From: Treponema sp.
GTDB taxonomy: Bacteria; Spirochaetota; Spirochaetia; Treponematales; Breznakiellaceae
Length of the DNA stretch: 11,905 nucleotides
Reading direction: 5' to 3'
Assembly (NCBI GenBank): GCA_031258505.1
Contig: JAIRMT010000161.1
Coordinates: 1-11,905 of the forward strand
Shown here: one piece after another, positions 6,664-11,905 of the stretch
Position numbering within the stretch: position 1 is the stretch's first letter
Layout of the letters: each line of letters begins with the position of its first letter
Program-made: the position numbers and the translations under genes
The notes under the pieces: model-generated
Told to the model about the DNA's origin: nothing
The model's database searches: none
The model's input: only the letters and a program-made list of their open reading frames with translations

Positions 6664-7443
6664 ATGGACTTTGGCGATATTCTGGACGAATGGGAGCGGC
6701 TGACTGCTAAACCGCAAGGGAGCAAGAAACAACTCAAGAAGCAGGCTGAAAAAAAGAGAGCCGCCGCATCCCGAAGCAATGCTGAAGCCAACAAGAAGCA
6801 GGCTGAAAAAGCTAGAGCTGTCGTGTCCCGAAGTAGTGCCGGACAGACCGCGCCTAAGCCAGATGAACCTCACTTAAAGAAAGGAGACCCGCTTTCCGCG
6901 AGCTTGCGTATTCACGGGGTATACGATAAAGATGCCGAAGCCCCGACCAGGCATGAAACAGGGTCAGACGCCAAAGCCGCCGCATCCCGAACCAGCGCCG
7001 GACAGACCGCGCCTAAACCAGATGAACCCCGCTTAAAGAAAGGAGACCCGATCACCGCGTGGTTGCGTATTTACGGGGTATACGATAAGGATGCGGATGC
7101 CGAAGCCACAGCCATGCATGAAACAGGGTCAGACGCCGGAAAGCGCCGTCGCCGTTTGCTCCAGAAAGAACCGGACGCGATGATCGACCTGCACGGACTT
7201 ACCCAGTCAGAAGCGTGGAACGCGCTTGACAGCTTCTTTGAAAACAGCAGACAGCAGGGTTTTGAGAAGCTGTGCATTATCCACGGCAAAGGTAACCATT
7301 CCGATGGGAACGCAGTGTTAAAACAGCTCGCCAGACGTTTTATAGAATGTTGTCCCTTTGCCGGAGAAAGCGGACATGGTAACGCCGCGTCAGGCGGCAG
7401 TGGGGCAACGTGGGTGATTCTAAAAAGGGGAAGGACTTGCTAG
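6664..7443 (+). CDS. Smr-domain protein with a duplicated 53-residue segment
   Basis: 259 residues, starting 5 nt after GAGGAG. Residues about 171-257 form an Smr domain, a small nucleic-acid-binding and nicking fold also found at the end of MutS2: IDLHGLTQSEAW (174-185), LCIIHGKGNHS (203-213), NAVLKQLARRF (216-226) and GGSGATWVILKR (244-255). The conserved HGKG and DLHG motifs are intact, and there is no MutS2 ATPase part. The N-terminal half is Lys/Ala-rich with KKQAEKxRA repeats (25-51), probably a charged helix, followed by two copies of a 53-residue unit. Family knowledge suggests RNA or branched-DNA processing; the exact substrate is unknown. No signal peptide. It converges with infA. 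Confidence 0.9.
   Translation: MDFGDILDEWERLTAKPQGSKKQLKKQAEKKRAAASRSNAEANKKQAEKARAVVSRSSAGQTAPKPDEPHLKKGDPLSASLRIHGVYDKDAEAPTRHETGSDAKAAASRTSAGQTAPKPDEPRLKKGDPITAWLRIYGVYDKDADAEATAMHETGSDAGKRRRRLLQKEPDAMIDLHGLTQSEAWNALDSFFENSRQQGFEKLCIIHGKGNHSDGNAVLKQLARRFIECCPFAGESGHGNAASGGSGATWVILKRGRTC
6835..7153 (+). repeat. In-frame 159-nt direct duplication inside the Smr gene
   Basis: Residues 58-110 and 111-163 are two copies of one unit: SAGQTAPKPDEP, LKKGDP, LRI(H/Y)GVYDKD, HETGSDA. The DNA period is 159 nt (for example 6841 and 7000) and the copies are nearly identical at DNA level, with a small compensating insertion and deletion near ADAEATAMHE. This indicates a recent tandem duplication. Confidence 0.9.
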
Positions 7444-7487
7444 TTATAGTAAAGAAATGAAACAGAACCTCGTCTTGGACAGCCGCA

Positions 7488-7712
7488 CTAACGCTCACGG
7501 TAGATGATACGACCCCTGCTTAAATCGTAGGGGGAAAGCGCGATACGTACACGGTCTCCCGGTACAATACGGATGTAATGCTTACGCATCTTTCCGGAAA
7601 GGTGGGCAAGTATGAGATGCCCATTCTGGTTATCGAGTTCCACACGGAACATAGTATTGGGAAGCGCCTCGCGCACTATACCCTCTACTTCAATTGCTTC
7701 TTCTTTCGCCAC
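7488..7712 (-). CDS. infA: Translation initiation factor IF-1
   Basis: 74 residues, almost entirely an S1/OB-fold domain that binds the A site of the 30S subunit during initiation with IF-2 and IF-3. The start is the GTG at 7712 because AAGGAG lies 5 nt upstream and the following AKEEAIEVEG aligns with the family start; the frame continues to 7754 but that part is leader. Conserved blocks are ALPNTMFRVEL (16-26), AHLSGKMRKHYIRIVPGDRV (36-55) and LSPYDLSRGRI (59-69). Compared with E. coli IF-1 there are two extra residues in the loop before NGH (DNQNGH instead of ENGH). It appears to be a single-gene unit converging with the Smr gene 44 nt away. Confidence 0.95.
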   Translation of the reverse strand: MAKEEAIEVEGIVREALPNTMFRVELDNQNGHLILAHLSGKMRKHYIRIVPGDRVRIALSPYDLSRGRIIYRER

Positions 7713-7727
7713 AGTATCTCCTTGATT

Positions 7728-7769
7728 ACAATGGATATTCTTAAAGTGTAACACAATGGATGCTTAAAG
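7728..7769 (-). repeat. Short direct repeat upstream of infA
   Basis: ACAATGGATATTCTTAAAG (7728-7746) and ACAATGGATGCTTAAAG (7753-7769, plus-strand reading) repeat just before the infA ribosome binding site. They could be a regulatory site or a small duplication in the promoter region. No clear -35/-10 pair could be fixed. Confidence 0.45.
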
Positions 7770-7810
7770 GAAAGTCCCTAAAGATTAAACTCAGGCCGCC
7801 GGCATTTGCT

Positions 7811-7885
7811 CATAAACAGAGGCGCAAAGGCACAGAGTAGTTTCAGAAGCTCTTACTCTGTACGCTTCACGCCTCTGTGCTTATG
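7811..7885. repeat. Long imperfect hairpin with CACAGAGGCG motif between kdgK and infA
   Basis: Left arm 7811-7840 and right arm 7853-7885 pair as CATAA/TTATG, ACAGAGGCG/CGCCTCTGT and ACAGAGTA/TACTCTGT, with an 8-nt internal loop, a 2-nt bulge and a 12-nt apical loop. It begins one base past the kdgK stop codon and may end that transcript or protect its 3' end, but lacks a T-run. Its wording (CACAGAGGCG, CTCTGTGCCTTTGCGCCTC) resembles a dispersed intergenic repeat seen in many bacterial genomes; this comparison is from memory. Confidence 0.65.
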
Positions 7886-8998
7886 TTAGCGCTGTACCCT
7901 CGCCGATCCGCCTTTGGCAAATGCCTCCACCTGATCCAGCGACACCATCGAGATGTCGCCTGGGGTGGTGGTGAGCAGAGCGCCATGCGCCCAGCCAAGC
8001 CGCAGGGCCTCTTCCGGCGATTTACCGGAGAGAAGCCCGTAGAACAAGCCAGCGGCAAAGCCGTCGCCGCCGCCAATACGGTCGTGTACGTCAAGCTCGC
8101 AGGTTGGGACTGTGTAGCTCTTGCCGTCAAGCCAAAGCACTGCGCTCCATGAATGGCGGTTGGTGGAATGAACTTCGCGCAGGGTTGTAGCCACAGCTTT
8201 GATGTTGGGGAAGTCTTTGATAACACTTTCCATCATGCCAAAGAAGGTCGATGAATCGAGCTTGCCCTTTGATTCAACTTCTGGTCCCTTCAGTCCCAGC
8301 CCTTTCTGCAAGTCTTCCTCGTTACCAACCAGCACATCCACATGCTTGACGATTGTGCGGAGGGTTCGCGCCGCGCCTTCGCTTGCCTGTTCCGCGCTGA
8401 GTCCCTGTTCAGCCGCCGCGACTGCCCAGAGCTTGGCGCGATAGTTCAGGTCAAACGAGACCACTGCGCCAGCGGCCCTCGCCGCCTCCATCGCCTCGAT
8501 CACCAGTTCCGATGTTGTCGGGGATAGAGCAGAAAAGATGCCGCCTGAATGGAACCAGCGTATACCCTTACCAAAAATCGCTTTCCAGTCGAAACTACCC
8601 GGCTTGAGCCTGCCGGCAGCCTCGTTGGAGCGGTTGTAGAACACCACCGGCGCTCGCACTCCCTGTCCACGGTCGCTCCACACGATAGCCATGTTGGGAC
8701 CGCGCACTCCGTCAAAGGCAAAGCGCTGATAATAAGGCGTAACGCCAGCCTTGCGGACCGCGATCTCAATGTGCTTGCCAATCGGATTGTCCACTATGGC
8801 GCTGGCAACAGCAGTGCGCAGGCCAAAGCAGGTTGACAGGTTGGCCGCCACATTGTACTCACCGCCGGAAACGTGCATAGCGTATTCGCTCGCTTCGGCG
8901 AAAGGAATAATTCCGGGATCAAGCCGCGTAACCAGCGCCCCCAGAGCCAGTAAGTCATGCGCCGTGTTCGACGCAGACGGGATTGTTAATGATGACAT
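7886..8998 (-). CDS. kdgK: PfkB-family sugar kinase, probable 2-dehydro-3-deoxygluconokinase
   Basis: 370 residues, ATG 5 nt after AGGAGG. The expected reaction is ATP-dependent phosphorylation of 2-keto-3-deoxygluconate to KDPG, feeding the Entner-Doudoroff aldolase. PfkB signatures: SGGEYNVAANLSTCFG (44-59) for sugar binding, VVFYNRSNEAAGRL (118-131) with the Tyr/Arg typical of KDG kinases, SFDLNYRAKLW (181-191), VGNEEDL (224-230) and the ATP/anion-hole motif DRIGGGDGFAAG (306-317) with candidate catalytic Asp312. The usual KdgK wording is GGGDSFAGG; here Ser is Gly. Length is a little above the common 310-345. It lies 63 nt downstream of gnd in the same direction, consistent with an operon for sugar-acid use. 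Another PfkB substrate is possible. Confidence 0.8.
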   Translation of the reverse strand: MSSLTIPSASNTAHDLLALGALVTRLDPGIIPFAEASEYAMHVSGGEYNVAANLSTCFGLRTAVASAIVDNPIGKHIEIAVRKAGVTPYYQRFAFDGVRGPNMAIVWSDRGQGVRAPVVFYNRSNEAAGRLKPGSFDWKAIFGKGIRWFHSGGIFSALSPTTSELVIEAMEAARAAGAVVSFDLNYRAKLWAVAAAEQGLSAEQASEGAARTLRTIVKHVDVLVGNEEDLQKGLGLKGPEVESKGKLDSSTFFGMMESVIKDFPNIKAVATTLREVHSTNRHSWSAVLWLDGKSYTVPTCELDVHDRIGGGDGFAAGLFYGLLSGKSPEEALRLGWAHGALLTTTPGDISMVSLDQVEAFAKGGSARVQR

Positions 8999-9022
8999 GA
9001 AAACCTCCTAATACTAAACACT

Positions 9023-9055
9023 AACCACGCTACAAAAGCTCGTAGTTCTGTGGTT
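9023..9055 (-). promoter_or_regulatory. Intercistronic hairpin between gnd and kdgK
   Basis: AACCAC and GTGGTT (6 pairs), then an internal loop, then CTAC/GTAG around an 8-nt loop, sit in the 63-nt gap between the two genes. It may affect processing or relative expression. No T-run follows, so it is unlikely to stop transcription fully. Confidence 0.35.
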
Positions 9056-9061
9056 TCTTTG

Positions 9062-10513
9062 TTATACCGTATACGTTGACGCGCTGGTACTACCGCCGTG
9101 GCCAGTCCAGTTAGTGTGAAAGAACTCACCGCGCGGCTTATCCGTGCGCTCGTAGGTATGCGCGCCAAAGTAGTCGCGCTGCGCCTGAAGCAGGTTCGCC
9201 GGCAGACGCTCGCTGCGATAACCGTCAAAGTAGCTCAGTGCGCTAGAGAACGCCGGAACCGGAATGCCGTTAGTTACTGCTGCTGCCACGACGCGCCGCC
9301 ACGACGCCTGCGCATCCTCAATGATGCCCGTGAAGAACGGGTCGAGCAGCAGGTTCTCAAGGTCGCTGTTTTTGTCAAAGGCTTCCTTTATCTTACCCAG
9401 AAACACCGAGCGGATGATGCAGCCGCCGCGCCACATCAGCGCGATGCCGCCGTAGTTGAGGTTCCACTGGTGTTCTTTAGCAGCCTCGCGCATGAGCAAA
9501 TAACCCTGGGCATAAGACACGACCTTTGCCGCGTAGAGCGCCTTCTCAAGGTCATTGATAAAGCCTGAAGCGTCGGCGGGCTTGGTAATCGCTGGTTTGG
9601 AAAAGACCTTCGCAGCCTTGACCCGTTCCTCTTTAGCCGCCGACAGACAGCGGCTGAACACCGCCTCGGCGATCAGCGTCAGCGGCACACCCGCGTCAAG
9701 CGCAGCAATGCCGGTCCACTTGCCCGTACCTTTCTGACCGGCGGTGTCCAGGATGTGTTCCACCAGCGCCGAACCATCAGTGTCCTTATAGCGCAGTATG
9801 TCCCGCGTGATCTCAATGAGGTAGCTGTTAAGATTGCCCTTGTTCCAGCCATCGAAAACGTCGCCCAGCTCCGCGCTGTTAAGCCCCAGTACATTCTTCA
9901 AGAGGTCATAGCTCTCGCAGATGAGTTCCATATCGCCGTATTCAATGCCGTTATGTACCATTTTGACGAAATGGCCAGCGCCGTTCTCGCCAACCCAGTC
10001 GCAACACGCTGCGCCGCCCTCGACTTTAGCCGCGATAGCCTGCAGTACCGGCTTCACCGTTGGCCACGCTGCCGGCGACCCGCCCGGCATGATCGACGGG
10101 CCAGTGAGCGCCCCTTCCTCGCCGCCCGACACGCCGGTCCCGATGTAGAGCAGACCCTTTGACTCAACATAAGCAGTGCGCCGTATCGTGTCCTGATAGT
10201 TAGAGTTACCGCCGTCGATGATGATGTCGCCAGCTTCAAGCACCGGCAGCAGTTGCTCAATCGTATCATCCACCGCCTGCCCAGCCTTCACCATGATCAT
10301 CACCTTGCGGGGACGTTTAAGCGCGGCTGCAAGCGCCGCCAGGTCATGACAACCCACGATATGCTTACCCGCGCCACGCCCCTCTGTGAAGGCGTCAACC
10401 TTAGCGACTGTACGATTGTACACCGCCACCGTAAAACCCTTGCTTTCCATGTTGAGAACCAGATTCTCCCCCATGACCGCAAGCCCAATAAGTCCAATGT
10501 CCGCATTGTTCAT
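9062..10513 (-). CDS. gnd: 6-phosphogluconate dehydrogenase, decarboxylating
   Basis: 483 residues, start 5 nt after AGGAG. It oxidises 6-phosphogluconate to ribulose 5-phosphate and CO2, making NAD(P)H, in the oxidative pentose-phosphate pathway. The Rossmann domain has IGLAVMGENLVLN (9-21), and YNRT (32-35) suggests NADP preference. GDIIIDGGNSNYQDT and GTGVSGGEEGALTGPSIMPG bind substrate; FVKMVHNGIEYGDM holds Lys184, matching the catalytic Lys183 of E. coli. KGTGKWT and the C-terminal RDYFGAHTYER are also intact. It is the long, dimeric type. After FHTNW it has a 14-residue tail (TGHGGSTSASTYTV) that E. coli lacks and that resembles the tail of animal enzymes. First gene of a likely two-gene operon with kdgK. 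Confidence 0.97.
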   Translation of the reverse strand: MNNADIGLIGLAVMGENLVLNMESKGFTVAVYNRTVAKVDAFTEGRGAGKHIVGCHDLAALAAALKRPRKVMIMVKAGQAVDDTIEQLLPVLEAGDIIIDGGNSNYQDTIRRTAYVESKGLLYIGTGVSGGEEGALTGPSIMPGGSPAAWPTVKPVLQAIAAKVEGGAACCDWVGENGAGHFVKMVHNGIEYGDMELICESYDLLKNVLGLNSAELGDVFDGWNKGNLNSYLIEITRDILRYKDTDGSALVEHILDTAGQKGTGKWTGIAALDAGVPLTLIAEAVFSRCLSAAKEERVKAAKVFSKPAITKPADASGFINDLEKALYAAKVVSYAQGYLLMREAAKEHQWNLNYGGIALMWRGGCIIRSVFLGKIKEAFDKNSDLENLLLDPFFTGIIEDAQASWRRVVAAAVTNGIPVPAFSSALSYFDGYRSERLPANLLQAQRDYFGAHTYERTDKPRGEFFHTNWTGHGGSTSASTYTV

Positions 10514-10586
10514 AAGCCCTCCTATGTCTGTTTGCTTACTTAGTTGCTTCCCACGCGCTCACAAAGAACGCGCGCGTATTTTTTTT

Positions 10587-10595
10587 ACTATACCA
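10587..10595 (-). promoter_or_regulatory. Possible extended -10 promoter for gnd-kdgK
   Basis: TGGTATAGT on the minus strand is a TGn-extended -10 box about 75 nt before the gnd start. No good -35 box is at the right distance. Transcription would start near 10580. Confidence 0.35.
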
Positions 10596-10724
10596 CGAAT
10601 CTCTTTGTTAATGTTAGACTTTTTACTAAGAATCAACGCCCAACGCTGCTTTCTATGATCATCCACGCGCGAAGCGCTATCATCAGCAGGGTCCCAACAG
10701 GCGGGTTTACAGGCAGCCGGAACA

Positions 10725-10938
10725 GTTGTAGGAGTAAACAGTTCAGCCGCCATGCGTTTCGATCATACCAATAGTTAGCGGCGCTATCCACGCGGTCAGC
10801 CAGCTTGCTTTGAGATAGCCCAAGGTTCTGTCTGTATAGCCTCATGTGAAAAGCCAACGCCGGATGGCAGGTGTATGGAAGAACTTCTCTATGTTCGCCT
10901 GATAGAATTTTGTAACGCTTGGTTTGTGTTTTACTCAT
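10725..10938 (-). pseudogene. Frameshifted XRE-type helix-turn-helix regulator relic
   Basis: From ATG 10938 the minus strand reads MSKTQTKRYKIL, then MRLYRQNLGLSQSKLADRVD, the front half of an XRE helix-turn-helix domain (GLSQxxLAxRV). The next frame then reads TIGMIETHG, matching the recognition-helix end (xxIxxIExG). The third frame reads AELFTPTTV, like the usual closing VxxLF. So one domain is spread over three frames with probable loss of the middle segment. No ribosome binding site is visible. The start is only 3 nt from that of the divergent AAA-ATPase-like relic, which leaves no room for promoters between them. The assignment rests on motif order and is moderate at best. Confidence 0.45.
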
Positions 10939-10941
10939 AAC

Positions 10942-11435
10942 ATGAAAAGAAGACTGCCCATTGGCATACAAGACTTTATCAGTATACGTGAAGACCGCTA
11001 TATCTATGTAGACAAGATCGCCATCATTTACGAATTGCTAAATGGTTCAGGGAAAACCTTCTTTCTTTCCCGCCCCTGTTGTTTTGGCAAGTTTCTGCTC
11101 TACTCTACCTTGCTCAACACGACAATGTACCTATACGAAAAATATGGCGTTGCGCTTGAAGGTGAAACGCCTAGCGCGCGATTCACGCGCCTGACAAACA
11201 ATCTGCGGGAAAAGGCCGGTGAAAAAGTTGCGGTCATCATTGATGAATACGACAAACCATGCGAAGCGCCCTCAAAGGTTTTTATAGCGTGTTAAAATCC
11301 TCTGGTGAACATCTGCAATTCGTATTCCTAACCAGCGTTACGAAGTTTAGTCATGTAAGCCTATTTTTAGACCTCAATCACATCGCTGATATTTCCCTTG
11401 CCCCGCTACGCTTGGTCAGCCAGCAGAATATATAA
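10942..11435 (+). pseudogene. Truncated, frameshifted AAA-ATPase-like protein (PF09820 type)
   Basis: The first frame (10942-11295) reads MKRRLPIGIQDFISIREDRY, YVDKIAIIYELL, LSRPCCFGKFLL and, at 97-106, VAVIIDEYDKP. This is the N-terminal ATPase-like domain common in treponemes and gut anaerobes, often joined to a C-terminal PD-(D/E)XK domain. The usual SRPRRFGKS phosphate loop has become SRPCCFGKF, so the Ser after Lys50 is lost. About 90 residues that normally separate the loop from RFxxLI are missing. After DEYDKP the homology continues in another frame: SALKGFYSVLKSS, FVFLTSVTKFSHVSLFLDLN, DISLAP, stopping at 11433. Everything beyond is absent. No ribosome binding site. Clearly non-functional. 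Confidence 0.8.
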
Positions 11436-11519
11436 TTTCATCAATCCTATCCATATCGCTTTGCGCAGTGTTTGCCTCAGATACGGGACTACGGTTTCTG
11501 GCACAGGCGCTCCTGTCAT
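11406..11519 (-). pseudogene. Short ORF overlapping its upstream neighbour by ATGA; relic of unknown gene
   Basis: 37 codons from ATG 11519 to TAG 11408-11406, beginning MTGAPVPETVVPYLRQTLRK. It overlaps the preceding minus-strand stop by four bases (ATGA), the classic translationally coupled arrangement. After about residue 21 a different frame reads MDRIDEIIYSAG, which also looks coding, suggesting a frameshift. It ends within two bases of where the AAA-ATPase homology of the opposite strand ends, so the junction is probably a deletion point. Family not recognised. Confidence 0.3.
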
Positions 11520-11686
11520 AGAATCTTTTCCACCGCGCCATTTATTTTCAATGGTATTATTTCCATATTTTCCAACCCGTTATTATCTACAACTTTTACG
11601 GCTATAGTGTGGGTTCCAGGTTTAAGAGAAATAATTTGTTTACCTTCCTTGTCAATGATAATTGAACCATTAAACCCGCCGCTCAT
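11516..11686 (-). pseudogene. C-terminal fragment of an unknown protein with an Ig-like beta domain
   Basis: The minus strand reads 56 residues from MSGGFNGSIIIDKEGKQ through LKPGTHTIAVKVVDNNGLEN to INGAVEKIL, stopping at 11516. Alternating hydrophobic residues and the HTIAVKVVDNNGLEN turn suggest a small beta-sandwich, typical of the end of a larger protein. From memory, similar endings occur in some site-specific DNA methyltransferases, but I cannot confirm this. The only ATG lies in the loop of a GC hairpin and has no ribosome binding site, and the frame closes at a TAG 8 codons upstream. So the rest of the gene appears to have been replaced by the sequence to the right. Confidence 0.4.
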
Positions 11687-11692
11687 GCGGCG
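11677..11692. repeat. Perfect GC hairpin at the left edge of a cassette-like segment
   Basis: CGCCGC-TCAT-GCGGCG, six pairs with a four-base loop, directly before a strong AAAGGAG ribosome binding site (11696-11702). Confidence 0.6.
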
Positions 11693-11709
11693 TAGAAAGG
11701 AGTTGTTCT

Positions 11710-11880
11710 ATGAAAAATGACAAGCCAAAGATGCCATCCCGGAAGCCGTCCTGACGCAGGTGTACGGCCGATTGAGGCGGTGAAGGCGGCGCTTGCGCCC
11801 TATACCCTCGCCCTGACCCCGCGGAACGCCATGCCTGCCCAAAGACACCCCATTTCCGCCTAAAAATACGGCGTTTCTGA
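11710..11880 (+). other. Short ORF with strong RBS and two in-frame TGA codons
   Basis: ATG 11710 lies 7 nt after AAAGGAG. The first segment is MKNDKPKMPSRKPS and stops at TGA 11752. The same frame continues RRCTAD, TGA at 11773, then GGEGGACALYPRPDPAERHA and a basic end to TGA 11878. Only the first 14 codons can be claimed as translatable. The rest may be a decayed or repeat-borne reading frame. Another frame reads AKDAIPEAVLTQVYGRLRR (up to a TGA), so the true frame is uncertain. No family recognised. Confidence 0.3.
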
Positions 11881-11905
11881 TCAAGAATACCTCATTCTTG
11901 ATCAG
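11877..11905. terminator. Perfect 12-bp hairpin at the right window edge
   Basis: CTGATCAAGAAT (11877-11888) and ATTCTTGATCAG (11894-11905) are exact inverted repeats around ACCTC. It starts within the stop codon of the short reading frame. It could be a transcription terminator or the end of a repeat element; the sequence that would show a T-run is outside the window. Confidence 0.5.

Noticed and set aside
7713..7754. Longer IF-1 start at an upstream codon (14 extra residues).
   Set aside because: The extra part matches no IF-1 N-terminus and covers the ribosome binding site of the GTG start.
9098..9568. 156-codon plus-strand frame opposite gnd.
   Set aside because: Shadow of gnd; no motifs or ribosome binding site.
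11710..11880. Selenoprotein with TGA-encoded selenocysteine.
   Set aside because: Two TGAs in a short low-complexity frame, no recognisable selenoprotein family, and no SECIS-like stem placed right after either TGA.

Overview
The window looks like a chromosomal stretch of a gut-associated spirochaete, most likely a Treponema of the insect or termite-gut type. That is inference, resting on the mix of genes: a PD-(D/E)XK-type nuclease-like protein, an AAA-ATPase-like relic of the SRPRRFGKS family, an Smr protein, an IF-1 with treponeme-like wording (AHLSGKMRKHYIRIVPGD), and relics of several mobile or accessory genes. Base composition is moderately GC-rich. No tRNA, rRNA or CRISPR array was seen.

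Layout. 1-729 (minus): 5' part of a PD-(D/E)XK nuclease-like gene that runs off the left edge. 730-901: divergent intergenic region with a near-consensus promoter and a structured leader. 902-3559 (plus): complete cytoplasmic GH78 alpha-L-rhamnosidase. 3560-4628: about 1.1 kb without an intact gene, holding a 41/42-nt tandem repeat, a 13-unit array of 22-25 nt repeats totalling exactly 300 nt, and a frameshifted transposase relic. 4629-5456 (plus): divergent RluA-family pseudouridine synthase. 5514-6494 (minus): exported TPR protein. 6664-7443 (plus): Smr-domain protein with a recent-looking 53-residue internal duplication. 7488-7712 (minus): translation initiation factor IF-1 with a GTG start. 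7811-7885: long imperfect hairpin of a dispersed-repeat type. 7886-10513 (minus): probable two-gene operon, gnd (6-phosphogluconate dehydrogenase) then a kdgK-like PfkB sugar kinase. 10559-11905: gene graveyard with an XRE regulator relic, an AAA-ATPase-like relic, a C-terminal fragment of an unknown protein overlapping a short downstream ORF by ATGA, and a repeat-like cassette bounded by two perfect hairpins.

Function. The intact genes are mostly housekeeping (infA, the pseudouridine synthase, Smr, the TPR protein) and carbohydrate metabolism (GH78, gnd, kdgK). This fits an organism that takes up plant-derived oligosaccharides and feeds sugar acids into the pentose-phosphate and Entner-Doudoroff branches. 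No transporter, regulator or aldolase gene lies in the window, so the link between GH78 and the gnd-kdgK pair is only thematic.

No clear new defence or mobile system is visible. The least-explained sequence is the double repeat array at 3686-4230 and the hairpin-bounded cassette at 11677-11905.
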